A stretch of DNA of 29,341 nt from Sphaerosporella brunnea (lineage: Eukaryota; Ascomycota; Pezizomycetes; Pezizales; Pyronemataceae), in the NCBI GenBank assembly GCA_008704415.1, contig VXIS01000456.1:1-29341 (forward strand), written 5' to 3'. Under the pieces are notes generated by a model that saw only the letters and a program-made list of their open reading frames with translations, ran no database searches and was not told the origin of the DNA. Of the stretch, positions 1-10,095 are shown piece by piece; within the stretch, counting starts at the first letter, position 1; each line of letters opens with the position of its first letter. The position numbers and the translations under genes were made by a program.

Positions 1-1
1 C

Positions 2-440
2 CCTCGCCATCGCCGCCACCACAACCCCGTACTAACCACCCGTGCGCAGTCAGGCCCTTTTTCTACGGGCGACACACACAACAACACCGCTCGGCCCGTT
101 GAAGACGCTGCAACCTCGGGCTCCCAGTTGCAACATTCTGGAGAGGTCGAGGTTCGTCTCGAGTGTCCAGAAGTCAAAGTAGGCGATACCTTTTCAACAT
201 TCCAGGATTTCAAGGCATGCGACCGTCTCCATGAAGTTCTGGACGGGTATCACATTCGAGTTGTGAAGTCAGACAAAACTCGGAATGTTGTGCAGTATCG
301 ATGCCGTGTCGAGGCATCAATCAGTGTGGCTTCAAAGTCCGGGCTGTCTGGAACAAAGATGTGACTAGTTGTAATGGAACCGACTCGCTGTCTGGGATCT
401 GCCATTCCACGTCGCGGCTACCTACCATAGGCAGAGCAAA
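2..440 (+). pseudogene. Mutator-like transposase, N-terminal fragment (partial)
   Basis: An open frame enters from the left edge and runs to 364; a second frame takes over near 301. Read across the shift, it gives a linker, then FSTFQDFKACDR, GYHIRVVKSDKTRNVV, a cysteine, and CGFKVRAVWNKD. This order (F.S/T..F..A, a [KR]SD[KR]T stretch, spaced Cys, then FK[VI].A.W) resembles the FAR1-type zinc-binding N-terminus of Mutator-like (MULE) transposases. A second copy with the same pattern lies at 10807-11090 on the minus strand, which supports the call. No catalytic domain follows; after about 440 every frame is broken. It is a one-frameshift relic, and its start lies outside the window. The family name is inferred from remembered motif order. 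Confidence 0.55.
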
Positions 441-1255
441 GCGATCGGTGTATAGGCCGGCGCGAAGGAGTCACAGGACTGCTTCACAGGCACCCCCAAA
501 GATAGCCTTCGAAGCAGCGGTAGCCGGAATCTTGGTCAGAGGTCGAGCAAGGCATTTGCCACGGGCTGGGTTGGATTTCCAAGTCTTTCTATACTGGTCA
601 CCTGCTGGGTTACCCACGAGGATAGCAAGCACACATGCAACAAACCACCTAGTGTGATGTGTGTGTGTAGTTGCAGCAACTGGAGGGTTCGCTTCACAGA
701 CTATATGTGCAGTCTGCGTACGTTTTCTGGCACCAAATCAACCTTTCCGGTGTGTGCGCGAATCCGAGCCTCGGCGTGTCTGGCTTGACCCATCCGTGTG
801 TAGAGGTATGTCAGGGTATGGCGTCTATCCAAGAGAACTCCGAGCTATCGTGTTGCACCCTTGATGTAGGGGGCTTTGGTGTTCCCTACGGACATTGTAA
901 GAAGCTTGCGCTTACGGCTGCGCAGGAAAACCTTGGTCTTTCCTACGTTGAACACGGGTGCGCATATGCGCAGAAGCAGGAAGCGTCCGCCGGCAAATCG
1001 AACTGTAAACTCTGACATCCACATACCGTCAACATTGATCACCAGTGCGGTAGAATGGTTTGAAAACTTCACCGTCGTGGGTCTATTGTTTGAACAGGTA
1101 TTGTGAGATCGCTGTCGTGACGTTAATCATCGCCACGCGGATATTATTAGAAGTACCGTCATTCGGCGGTCGCCCGCCTTACTTACCTTCCCCGGAAGTC
1201 GGCCTCAGAGTTCCGCTCAACTGCGCAGGTTGGCACGCTACCAGCACCGCCGGCC
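441..1255. other. No gene recognised
   Basis: Short overlapping ORFs occur on both strands, with no conserved motif, no consistent intron signals and no clear repeat. It may be the decayed remainder of the transposase fragment to its left. Confidence 0.5.
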
Positions 1256-1870
1256 AGGGTCGGAAGGGGTGTGAACAGGGTTCAGCACTCCTAGGACGGG
1301 ACGGCGACAGAGTTCCGCACTCGGACGGGGCTGGGATGGGTCACTCAGCCGAGTATTCAACGCGGTTCAGCATTGGGTCGGGGTTGGCATGGGTCCGGGA
1401 ATGGGACGAGGTTTGGCATTCGGAGGCTGGGACGCGCTCTCAATTCCACACTCGGACGGGGCTGGGGGTGAGGTCAGCGTCGGGACGGAGTTCCGTCCAC
1501 TGAGGGGCGTGGAGGGCGTTCAGTACTCGGACGGGGCGGGGACGGAGTTCAGGGTTGCGATGGAATTCAGCGGTCAAATCGGCCAGGGACAGGGGCAGGG
1601 CTCTGCACTGGGACGGGGTGGGGCAGCAGCTCATCACTCGGGTACGGGGTTCCGGGTTGGCATTGAGTTCTGCATTTGGACGGGGCTGGAAAGGGGCTGA
1701 TCACTTGCACGGGGCTGGCACGAAACTTCGCACTCGCACGAGGGGATTCCGCCTTGAGACGGAGAACAACATTCGGATGCGGTGGGGCAGGAGTTCATCA
1801 CGCGGGTACGGAGTTTCGCGGTGGGATTAACTTCGGCATTCGGACGGGGCTGGGGGGGGCTTGATCAAGG
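1256..1870 (+). repeat. Degenerate G-rich minisatellite-like repeat block
   Basis: Variants of ACTCGGACGGGGCTGGGAC and GGAGTTCAGCACTCG recur irregularly, roughly every 30 to 45 bases, with many substitutions and indels. Related blocks occur at 2280-2402 and 3006-4205 on this strand and in reverse complement at 13905-14270. ORFs here (for example 1389-1700) are glycine- and arginine-rich translations of the repeat and are not proposed as genes. Confidence 0.7.
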
Positions 1871-2279
1871 GGCCGTGATTTGCTATTGTGACCTTTAGCC
1901 GGTACATACACAGGCTACGTGAGCCGGCATACCTGGGGAGGAACGGTTTGATTGGGCATCAAAGGATGCGGCTTGACAGTGCGTAAATTGAACCTGCTTT
2001 GACTAACCCCGCTCGGGGATCAAAATATGTTTCCACGCAGTGCTGCGGCGCGTGAAGCTTTCTGGGTTTGCTGAGAATAGCATGCAACGCTTGCGGTTGA
2101 AGCATTGCGTCAGTCAGTCATGAGGATGCTTTTGCCCGCTGGAACGCCTACTCAATCGTTGGTGTTGCGCAAATCCTACGGACTATCCAACCCACTATCC
2201 GAACCTCGAGCGGTACCGCGCGGCTACTTGCGCGCGCACATGACGGGATGGACCTGACGGACGGGACTAGTAAGTGATT
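1871..2279. other. No gene recognised
   Basis: Unique-looking sequence between two repeat blocks. I see no coding motif, no RNA gene and no element ends. Confidence 0.5.
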
Positions 2280-2402
2280 GAGCTTTCAGACGCGGCGGGG
2301 ACGGGCAAGAGCAGGTTTGAGAAGTCTGAGTTTGACGCTGAGACGGACCCAGCACTCGGACCGGGCGGGGACCAGGGTTCGACTTTGGGATCGAGTTCCG
2401 CA
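2280..2402 (+). repeat. Short block of the degenerate G-rich repeat
   Basis: Contains CAGCACTCGGACCGGGCGGGGACC and related variants. The last 8 bases (2395-2402, GTTCCGCA) are the left target duplication of the hAT-type element that follows, so that element landed inside this repeat block. Confidence 0.6.
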
Positions 2403-2997
2403 TAGTGATGGAAACGAGTCCACTCGAGCGGAGCTGAGGGGTACGCTCGAGCAGGCTCTGTTCGAAGGGGCCGGAGGCTCGTCAAGCCGAGTCGAGCATG
2501 AAAAGCTCGAGCGAAAGCTCGAGCGGCCATAGGATTTCCCATGCGCGAACCGGCAGACAAGGAGGATGTCGAAAACGGTCCGATTCTCGGTGCCTCTATA
2601 TATTCAATACTGATATACTAGTACTCTAACTCGAATCGCGGCGCGCGCGGGTCATCAGCTTGTCATAAGGCCTGGCGCGCGCCCTCTGCCGGTGCTAGGG
2701 CGTCTCTGTTGCTCGTGGCAGCATCTTCAGGTTGCGCGCTTCTTGGTTATCATGTCTATGGAATTCGATAGCATTCTGTTGTTCAACTCGACCTGCAGTT
2801 AGTATGTTCGGCTCACAAACGGAATCTAGAGTCTAGAGCGTTTCCAAAGGCCCCGGACTCAAGGCCAACAGCTCGAGCTAAAACTCGGCTCGTGCGGCAA
2901 CAGGATCGAGCCTGCTCGGCTCCCCAGGGGGTACGGCTCTGCTCGGTTTGATGCTCCAGCTTTTTGCTCGAGCCGACTCGGATCGTTTCCATCACTA
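2403..2997. mobile_element. Non-autonomous hAT-type element (family III)
   Basis: The ends are inverted repeats: TAGTGATGGAAACGA at 2403-2417 and its exact complement at 2983-2997. They are flanked by a perfect 8-bp direct repeat, GTTCCGCA, at 2395-2402 and 2998-3005. An 8-bp duplication with short TIRs is the mark of hAT transposition. The subterminal parts are rich in the palindrome GCTCGAGC in both orientations, a typical kind of subterminal motif for hAT elements. No transposase is encoded, so it would depend on an autonomous relative. Related termini occur near 13040 and 13872. The perfect target duplication suggests a fairly young insertion. Confidence 0.85.
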
Positions 2998-3005
2998 GTT
3001 CCGCA

Positions 3006-4205
3006 CTCAGACGAAGCTGAATGAGATTTTGCACTTGAAATGGCGTTCATGTGGACACAAATTGAGAAGATGGACTGGGCGGGGACGAGGCTCTGCGTTG
3101 AGACCGACATCAACACTCGGACGGGGGGGGGGGGGGGGGCAGGGTTACGAGTGGGGACAGAGATCAGCACTCGGGCGGACCTAGAATGCGATTCATCACC
3201 CGGCCGGAGTTGTGATGCGGTTGAGCACTCATCCGGGACTGGTGCACGATTCATCAATCTGACGTGGCGAGGATGTCTACTCTAAGTTTTCAACCCCGCC
3301 GCAGCCTCGACTCGCCCGCTGTATGAGTGATGCATCGCATTCCTGCCCTATCTGAGTGCTGCACTCCGTCTCAACCTTGAACCCCGTTCAGCCCTGGGAC
3401 GGCACTGTGAAGAGATTCCCAGGTTAAGCCGAGACCGGGCTGGTACGGGGTTGAGAGTGGAGACAGACGTCCGCACCGAGAGCTGGCGGGGACTCTATGG
3501 GCAGCGTTGAAAACTCAGGGATGGGGCCGGGACTGGAGTCTCTGTTGAGACAGAGTTCAGCGCCCAGAAGGGGTAGAAACAGAATTCATTACTCGGACGG
3601 GACCTGGGCGGGATTCATCAGTCGGACGAGGCTCTGACAGTGTTGTGATTGTTTTCAGCGAGCACCGGACCGGGACGGGGTTGCACACTCGGCTGGGAGA
3701 CTGGGCGGAATTCAACCCGAGGTTGGGGTGGGGACGGGGCGCAGTCAGAGTTCAGCATCCGGACAGAGACGGGACGGAATCGATGAATCGGCTGGGGCGG
3801 TGACGAGATGGGGGTCAGCGTTGAAACGGGGACGAGATCGATCACCCGGAAGGAACCATCCAACCTGGCCAGTCGCCGTGCCCAATATTTACTGGAAATA
3901 TCTGAAAGCCCTGTCCGCAGGGCTGGCCCGACAGCGGGTTGGGCTGATCAGGCTGATGAAAAATGCTCGCCGGGATGGCTCCTTAAAGCGGCCGGACAAG
4001 CACGCCCCGCTGTTTCTGCTGGAGACTGAGGAAGCTGCATCTAGACCCCAGACGGGACGGGGACGGGGCTGAGTACTCGGGACAGGACTGGTACGGAGTC
4101 GAGCACTCGCACAGGGCTCAGAGTGCTGTTAGCGCCCTGGCGGGGCTTGGATTGAGTCACCACTACGATGGGGGCTGGCCCGGGTTCATCGGAGCGAAAA
4201 GCTTT
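3006..4205 (+). repeat. Degenerate G-rich repeat block with poly(G)
   Basis: Continues the CGGACGGGG / GAGTTCAGCACTCG family, interrupted by a different repeat at 3892-4035. A run of 17 G at 3123-3139 follows an ACTCGGAC unit and looks like a slippage expansion. No protein-coding signal is seen. Confidence 0.65.
3892..4035 (+). repeat. Dispersed repeat R, plus-orientation copy
   Basis: This stretch matches the reverse complement of 21521-21660, with landmarks GGGCTGGCCCGACAGC, TTAAAGC.GCCG..CAAGC and GCTGTTT...CTGG. Both copies stay open in the same frame, giving LK.L.AGLARQ followed by ARR.G.LK and LF.L.TE. It may be a MITE or part of a decayed element gene; no element ends were found. Confidence 0.5.
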
Positions 4206-4719
4206 CTGCACATTCTCATGCCGTCGGGCTCATCACTGAGTAGCAGGCTCCGCTCACCTGGGCGATGAGGGTGCAGCAATCAGGTGTACAGCCAGAGGCC
4301 AGGCGGGGTGACGGCGACGGTGAAGGTAGTATTGGGGAGACCGTGGAAGATAGCTGCAACGAGGGTACGAAGGTAATTGGTAACAATCTACCGGGTATCC
4401 AGCATGATAGCCGTACATTCAATGGCCACCATTGCACGCATCCAACTGTGGCTTCACTGATACCTCCTGACCAACCACGCCTTCTCTCCCCCGCATCACG
4501 GTTTGTCGCTGCGGTGGGCTAGACAACCTTTTAGTGGTAACATGTTAAACATCAGAAAATGTATCCGTTTCACGAGTGTTGACACTACGCGATGGTTTAG
4601 AGGACGTGGGAGTTTATTGTGATCCTATGATGATATCGCTGTATGAGAAAGCTTGGACCACTTCCAGCTCCGTTCAGGGCTTGAACCCCACCGACCCGAC
4701 AACGATAACCCGTTTAAAA
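4206..4719. other. No gene recognised; 3' flank of gene A
   Basis: No motif-bearing ORF is seen. The part next to 4720 is presumably the 3' untranslated and terminator region of gene A on the minus strand. Confidence 0.45.
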
Positions 4720-5751
4720 TTACACGCTGTCGCAAGTTTCCTTGAAAATCGCGTGAACAGCGTCACAGACAGCGCGGGAAGCTGCGTAGGCATGTTAGTG
4801 TACTGTCATACATTTATACATATTTGACTCACTGTTCTGCATAGTCTTCAGCCGAAGGGTCTCCTTCTGCTCTCCAAGGAGATCCGTATAGTCTTCCACG
4901 TCAACCTGCCAGTAGTGCTTGAAATGCTCTTCCAACAAATTGCGGGTAGCACTCTCGGCGGGCAGGGTTGCGATAGCCATGAACACATCGTCAATAGTAA
5001 CATGCAGTCCGTCCTCTTCGCGCGCGCGAACCATCCAGTCCTCGTAGACGTTGAAGTCGGAAGGTTGCTTGGCCCTCATCTGCTCAACCGCTTGCACCAC
5101 GAGTTCGGGGTGGCCGTCGAGGTACATCATCGGCAACACTCTGGTGGCCCACCAGTGGTTGCGAACGACCTGGGTGACGACGGAGGTGTGTTTGGCTGGT
5201 CCGACGAAGAGGATATCGATGGTGTGGACACGCTCGATCTGGTTCGTGGACGGATCGAGTCTTGGGGTCGTGGCGCGGAAGTGTCCTTCCGATCGCAAAC
5301 ACTCGCGAGCAGGCCTGGGCTCCTGGTGGTCGGTGATGGTGTTTCCGCCGGAAGCGTCGTTGTCGAGGGCCAACTCCCGCATCCTCTGCTGGTCGGCAAG
5401 TTCAACCTGCTTCAGGAAGACCTGTTCCCGTTCGCTCTCAGTCTTTTCGATTTCCTCGTGCAAACCGTCGAGCGACTCTTCGATCTTCTCCATCAGCGTC
5501 TCAACCTCATCGTCGACCTCGTCGCAAAGTTTAAGCTGAAGGTCCAGGTCATGATGGGCTGTGCGGGCGGCCTTGATGAGCTTCTTCGCATCGGACGAAC
5601 CCACATGCGAGCCTGCGTTGCGGCGGCCGTCGAGAATCGGCGAGTGTTTAACGAAGAAAGCGGGCCGGGCGCCGGCGGGAGAACGGAGCATCGTCGGGGA
5701 CCTATGACGAATGATCATTCGAGCGGTGACACGAGCGGTGGCGGTTAGCAT
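4720..5751 (-). CDS. Gene A: coiled-coil protein of an unrecognised family, two exons
   Basis: Exon 1 is 5751-4833 and exon 2 is 4781-4720, giving 326 residues. The start ATG has the context ATCAACATG. The first ~40 residues are rich in Arg, Ala and Ser with no acidic residue until Asp41, and could be a mitochondrial presequence (inference). Residues 54-130 are a charged coiled coil. Residues 250-306 form a domain with IDDVFMAI, FKHYWQV and VEDYTDLL, matching EDVCLAI, FEQFWGV and PERYETL of gene B. The short last exon holds CDAV, also present in gene B after its matching intron. I do not recognise the family. A 277-codon ORF on the opposite strand is treated as a shadow: this strand carries the conserved domain and the splice signals. 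Confidence 0.8.
4782..4832 (-). other. Intron of gene A (51 nt, phase 1)
   Basis: The donor is GTGAGT at 4832-4827, a branch-like ACTAAC lies about a dozen bases from the 3' end, and the acceptor is CGCAG ending at 4782. The intron splits the codon right after Met-Gln-Asn. Gene B splits its codon after Met-Glu-Asn at the aligned position and in the same phase. Without splicing, the frame would end 12 codons later. Confidence 0.85.
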
Positions 5752-6490
5752 GTTGATGAAATTTGATGCGATTGTTGTTTGTGGTGTGGGTGCAGAAGGA
5801 AGACTTGGATTGTGGGCCTATAAGCAGTGTGGTAGACCAGTCAATCACTTCACACCCTAAATTTGACTTCAGGGTTTGCGCCCAAGAACCAAATCGAGGG
5901 CTTCGAGAGAATGTGTTAGTAAGGGTTCAATCGATTCGCCAGTTGGGGTCCAATTCCTCCGCGCCTTGAGCTGCGACAACACAGCACCGCAAAGGCAATG
6001 CTGGCTATCACCGCCCCGCTTAGGCAACTCTCGGCGCCTCCAAAACCCAGTCCACTATGCTTCCGCACCAGCATGCTGCGTGGTACCGTCCATAGATCCT
6101 CCAACACATCAAGCGTATGAACAACAGGTTCGCGATGTATCGATTCACCGCAGACCAATTCAAGATCATCATACGCATGCAGCCAGCGACTGCAATGACA
6201 GGTTTTAGGCGAACCAGACATGAACCATTTGCAGTTCAATATTATCAGTCAGCAAGCGCCACCCGCTCCGCACGAAACCAAACTTGCGACCTGCACACAT
6301 CGGTGCATTGCAACTGTCGCCGAAGCAGGCCCTGACTCCGCCGTGAACGATCGCGGTAATCAATATGCAGAGGAGATTGGAGCGTCTCGACCTTGGACTG
6401 GCAGGCTGCGCAACACCGGTTGGCCCTAAGCCCCCAACCAACTCCAACAACAGGAATTTCAATGGAATTCTCAGCTGACAACGACAATAG
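5752..6490. other. 5' flank of gene A; no gene recognised
   Basis: Probably contains the gene A promoter. Open frames here are short and lack motifs. No TATA box or binding site could be assigned with confidence. Confidence 0.45.
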
Positions 6491-7085
6491 CTGGAAGCTG
6501 TTACTCTCAATGGAATGAGCTGAAACTCGCAAATAGAGTGTATTAGAGGACGCTCTTTCTTTCTCAGTTCTCAGATTTACCCCCCCATCGATGGTGGTCG
6601 TGTGGGGTGGCCCCTCGGAGGTCCTATGGCCTGTCCGGTTCAAAAATGGCTGAAAGCTGTTACTTTCAATGGAATGGGCTTACAGTCACAGATATAAGGC
6701 ATCAAAGAACGCTCTTTCACCCGCTGTACTCAGATTTATACCCCCATCGATGGTGATTGTGTGGGGTGACGCCGCGGAGGTCCTATGGCCTGTCCGGTTT
6801 AAGAATGGCTGGAAGCTGTTACTTTCAATGGAATGGGCTTACAGTCACAGATATAAGGCATCAAAGGACGCTCTTTCACCCGCTGTACTGAGATCTATTC
6901 ACCCATAGATCGTTGTAATGTGGGGTAGCCGTCCGGGAGCCTGGTGGCTCCCCTGGGTCAACAATAGCCGGAAGCTGTTACTCCCAATGGAATGGGCTCA
7001 AACTCACAGATATAAGGCATCAAAGGACGCTCCGTCACCCGCTGTTCTCAGATTTATCCCCCATAGATGGTTGTTGTGTGGATGT
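6491..7085 (+). repeat. Tandem array, 159-bp unit, about 3.7 copies
   Basis: The landmark GAAGCTGTTAC recurs at exact 159-base steps (CTGTTAC at 6498, 6657, 6816 and 6975). Each unit carries, in order, CAATGGAATG.GCT, AGATATAAGGCATCAAAG, CGCTCTTTCACCCGCTGT, a CCCCCAT.GATGG box and GTGTGGGGTGGC. Units differ by scattered substitutions, while the period is constant in this array. The reverse complement of the same unit forms a second array at 21991-22445, and a fragment lies near 24521-24580. ORFs through the units repeat the peptide YSHRYKASK; they are not proposed as genes. Confidence 0.9.
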
Positions 7086-8630
7086 AGAGTGCTGACGAAC
7101 TTTGCACTGCAGACATCACCCGATCAACTTGACTGTTACCGGCAGATGCCTTTCATGTCTACTGCTCAGTGGGGCCCGCGGTATAGCTCTAACGCAGTTT
7201 TATGGTTGACAGAGACAGGCCGCATCATGTTCACTCGAGTGGCAATGATGGCGAAGGACTATTATTCGACCCATCGTAAGTCATCTCACGATGCTCTGGT
7301 TGTGTGAATGCTGACGCCGCGGTTGAGCTTCCACAGCGCCGGCAAAACAGCTTTTCGCCGCTGCAGGGAACGCGCAAGAATGCCGTCAAGCTCGCATGGC
7401 CCCCGAGACTCTCCAGGCCCTCATCACGTTGCGCGCATGGTGGAAGCAGGGTTAGTTATTCTCGAGTGGTCTCGACAGTTTTCGACGTGTCTCGATCATT
7501 CTCAGTCTCGACTCGCGGTCTCGTATGCATCACTGAATGTACGCACCCACACATCACACCGACGACCGCCACCATACCTGGCAACAACGATCGCCGAGGA
7601 ACCTGAACCTCTTCTGCCTTGTTAGTGTTCACATCCAGCAACAACTAGTCAGCAGGTGGGAACCCCTACGCCAAGACCCCCTGAATTCTTTCCACTTCAG
7701 AGTGTGGCGACGCCGCATAGTCGCTCGTGCAGGATGTGTGCAAAGTATCGCACTCGGTGAAGATGCGGAGTCGGATCGTTGAACTTCCTGCTGGTCATCG
7801 AGTCGGTGGCCCTTGCCAGTGCAGCCACATCAGCGGCTTCGCGTTTCCTAGGATTGGATACTATGCACTTTGTCGTGGTCGGAAGAGACATCGAAGCGCT
7901 ACTGGGAATTGTGGGTTTCTGGCTAGGACACCGCCGCGTCGATAGTCGTAGCCATAACAGATGTACCGGGTGGAAGATTTTGGTTCCGGTCGCCTGTGCC
8001 TCATGGGTAACCCCTTGAGAGGAGTAAGGTCGTGGCGGGGGATTTGAAAGAGTAAAAAGAGCCCAAAACGATCAACAGCAAGTGCACAACGTCGCATAAT
8101 TCCTCTGTTCATGCGGCAGAGCGGCAACGCATGCTACCTGTCGTGAGGCGTCGCTGTCCTGACTGTGTGAAAGCGCGTTCGAATGCGGCCAAAACCATTA
8201 ATCGACTGTATATAGCTGCTTGTTCGTTCCGCAGTCCGACAGCCAGAGCCCAAGGCACCCAAAATGGATGGATTGCTGTTGTGGCGGCACAGTGGACTTC
8301 AAAACTTCAATGCCTGTGTTCTCAACCGGGGTGAGCTGTGATGGCTTCACTTCGGACGAGGCGCAATACATTATGGCTTCACTCAACATCACTCTACACT
8401 AAATCCACTGTGTGTGAATAATATCGCGTCAATCAGTCTTCTCTGAAACGTGCACTTCACTGGAAAAATATACCGGCTCGCCTGACTGCGTAACGGATGT
8501 GTTTGTGTGTTTGTAATCAGTTATATATCATGAGTTGCAAACAGCGAGTGAATATCACCCGGTAATCCTGATGATACGTTGGATCGCATGTGAGTGATGA
8601 GCGGAGCGATATGGTGGCTTGACTCCGCAG
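7086..8630. other. No gene recognised
   Basis: About 1.5 kb without a convincing gene. ORFs of 60 to 130 codons overlap on both strands and none shows domain motifs or paired splice sites. No RNA gene was found. Confidence 0.45.
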
Positions 8631-8638
8631 ACTAGAAG

Positions 8639-8867
8639 TAGAGCTGTCCACGGGTTGGGGCGCTCAAACGTGGCGCGAGGCTCGACGAGACGGAGAAAGC
8701 CTCGCCGCGCCCCGGCCACCCCGTCGCTGCCCCGGCCGCCCCGTCAGAACCCCGGTCCTCCCGATGCTCCCGATACACCCCGCCGGGGTTATGCCCCGTC
8801 ACAGCCCGATCACCTCGTCGCACCCCGCCCGCCCGCGGCCCCACCTGTCGCCCCGTGCACAGCTCTA
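8639..8867. mobile_element. hAT-type MITE (family II, 229 bp)
   Basis: The termini are inverted repeats: TAGAGCTGTCCACGGG at the left and the complement of TAGAGCTGTGCACGGG at the right, 15 of 16 matching. They are flanked by 8-bp direct repeats ACTAGAAG (8631-8638) and ACTAGATG (8868-8875), 7 of 8 identical. The interior is a very GC-rich run of CCCCG-type units. A proline-rich ORF of 99 codons that spans it is an artefact of this composition. Confidence 0.85.
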
Positions 8868-8875
8868 ACTAGATG

Positions 8876-9491
8876 TCGTTTGGAGGATGAAACCGTCGGT
8901 CGTCTGTCGGTTGTTTAACGGTCGCCAATGGGTCAGCCATCATCAGTCAGGTGTCTGAGTGTCGGTGCCAGTACTGCCCTAATCCAATAAAGTATTGATC
9001 GCCCAGAACTATCACAATGAAGTAGAACCCAAGAGAGTGTGGAACAGGTCAGGCGATGCGGGATAGAACTGGAGAATCCAGATCCGTCAATTGGTTCCTT
9101 TTGACAACTATTTGAACGTGCATATTGACACACACAGGGACGTTTAGCGCTCGAACATGAGGCCGTATATGCCCTTCAGCGGACAAACAAGGCCTTGCGG
9201 TTACGGATGGTGAATGTCACATTGAAAGACAACTATTACTCCTACAATGAACGGTCTTCTTGTGGGAACATTCTGCCATTTTTGAGTTCCGTGCAGTGCA
9301 GCTACAGCGTCCCAACAACACCTGTCCGGTGTGTCACAGCCACCACCATCGCATGCGCTGTACCTTTTATTCACACTCAGGTCGTGGCTGTGTCCCAGAT
9401 GTCATCAAGTAGCATAGAGCGGGCAGGAAAATCGCAATCCGAGTATGAACGCGCATCAAGAGTTGCTTAGGGTTTAGTTTCTTGGTCGTTG
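8876..9491. other. No gene recognised
   Basis: A 91-codon plus-strand ORF (9195-9470) lacks recognisable motifs. Nothing else is supported. Confidence 0.45.
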
Positions 9492-9553
9492 GATTAGAGT
9501 CTATAGTTAGCTCGCGTAAGTGCAGAAACGGGAGCTAACTCTAAACTCTAATC
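9492..9553. repeat. Imperfect hairpin, 22-bp arms
   Basis: The left arm, GATTAGAGTCTATAGTTAGC plus TC, pairs with the right arm at 9532-9553 at 20 of 22 positions, leaving an 18-base loop. It lies 19 bases outside the left end of the long-TIR element at 9573. It could be a small MITE, a decayed element end or a structured RNA; the sequence does not decide. Confidence 0.7.
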
Positions 9554-9572
9554 AGACGACTCACACGCGTCG

Positions 9573-10095
9573 CTTACAGCTACTACCATAACACTAGGCC
9601 ATTCTCAAAGCTGGGGGATTATAGATTCGACGTTCGGGGTCGGGTAAAATGTCAAAAATGCTGCGCGACCGTACGTCACGGCGATGCGTGGACCTCATCC
9701 AGCCGGAGCACCCGCGGTGCCGTAAAAGTACCCGCAAACAGTCCGCCTGCTTCCCGTTCCCCAGCGAGTCTACCAACCGTCCACTCCCCAGCGAGTCTTA
9801 CTGTTCTGCGTGATGAACATTTGATCTGTTTATACTTGGAGATAAGTTAGAGTTGCTGGTGGACTCGATGGTGGACAAGTTGCATCGCAGAACGCTCGCA
9901 GACTGTTTGCTGGTTGAAATTTTCGCTGGCTGAAATTTTCGCTGGCTTCCACGGAGCGCTGATATGCCAGTGACGTACGGTCGCACACCATCCACACCAC
10001 TTGACAGCATTTTTGACATTTTACCCGACCCCGAAAGTCCAATTTATAATCCCCCAGCTTGGAGAATGGCCTCGTGTTATGGTAGTAGCTGTAAG
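9573..10095. mobile_element. Long terminal-inverted-repeat element (523 bp)
   Basis: The left end from 9573 (CTTACAGCTACTACCATAAC) matches the complement of the right end to 10095 for about 90 bases with only a few mismatches. After a 19-base insertion in the right arm the match resumes through CGACCGTACGTCAC. The interior has a direct repeat of GCTGGYTGAAATTTTC near 9910-9945. Long TIRs recall Mutator-like or foldback elements, but I found no target duplication beside the ends. A 176-codon minus-strand ORF (9830-10360) reads through the right arm and is probably fortuitous. Confidence 0.75.

Noticed and set aside
4915..5748. A 277-codon ORF on the plus strand
   Set aside because: It is antisense to gene A, which carries the conserved domain, a presequence-like start and matching splice sites.
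6491..7085. A CRISPR-like array
   Set aside because: The unit is 159 bp and repeated in full with no unique spacers, and the sequence is eukaryotic.
8619..8918. A 99-codon proline-rich ORF
   Set aside because: It spans the GC-rich hAT MITE at 8639-8867 and reflects its composition.
9466..9480. TTAGGGTTTAG as telomeric repeat
   Set aside because: It is a single occurrence with no tandem run.
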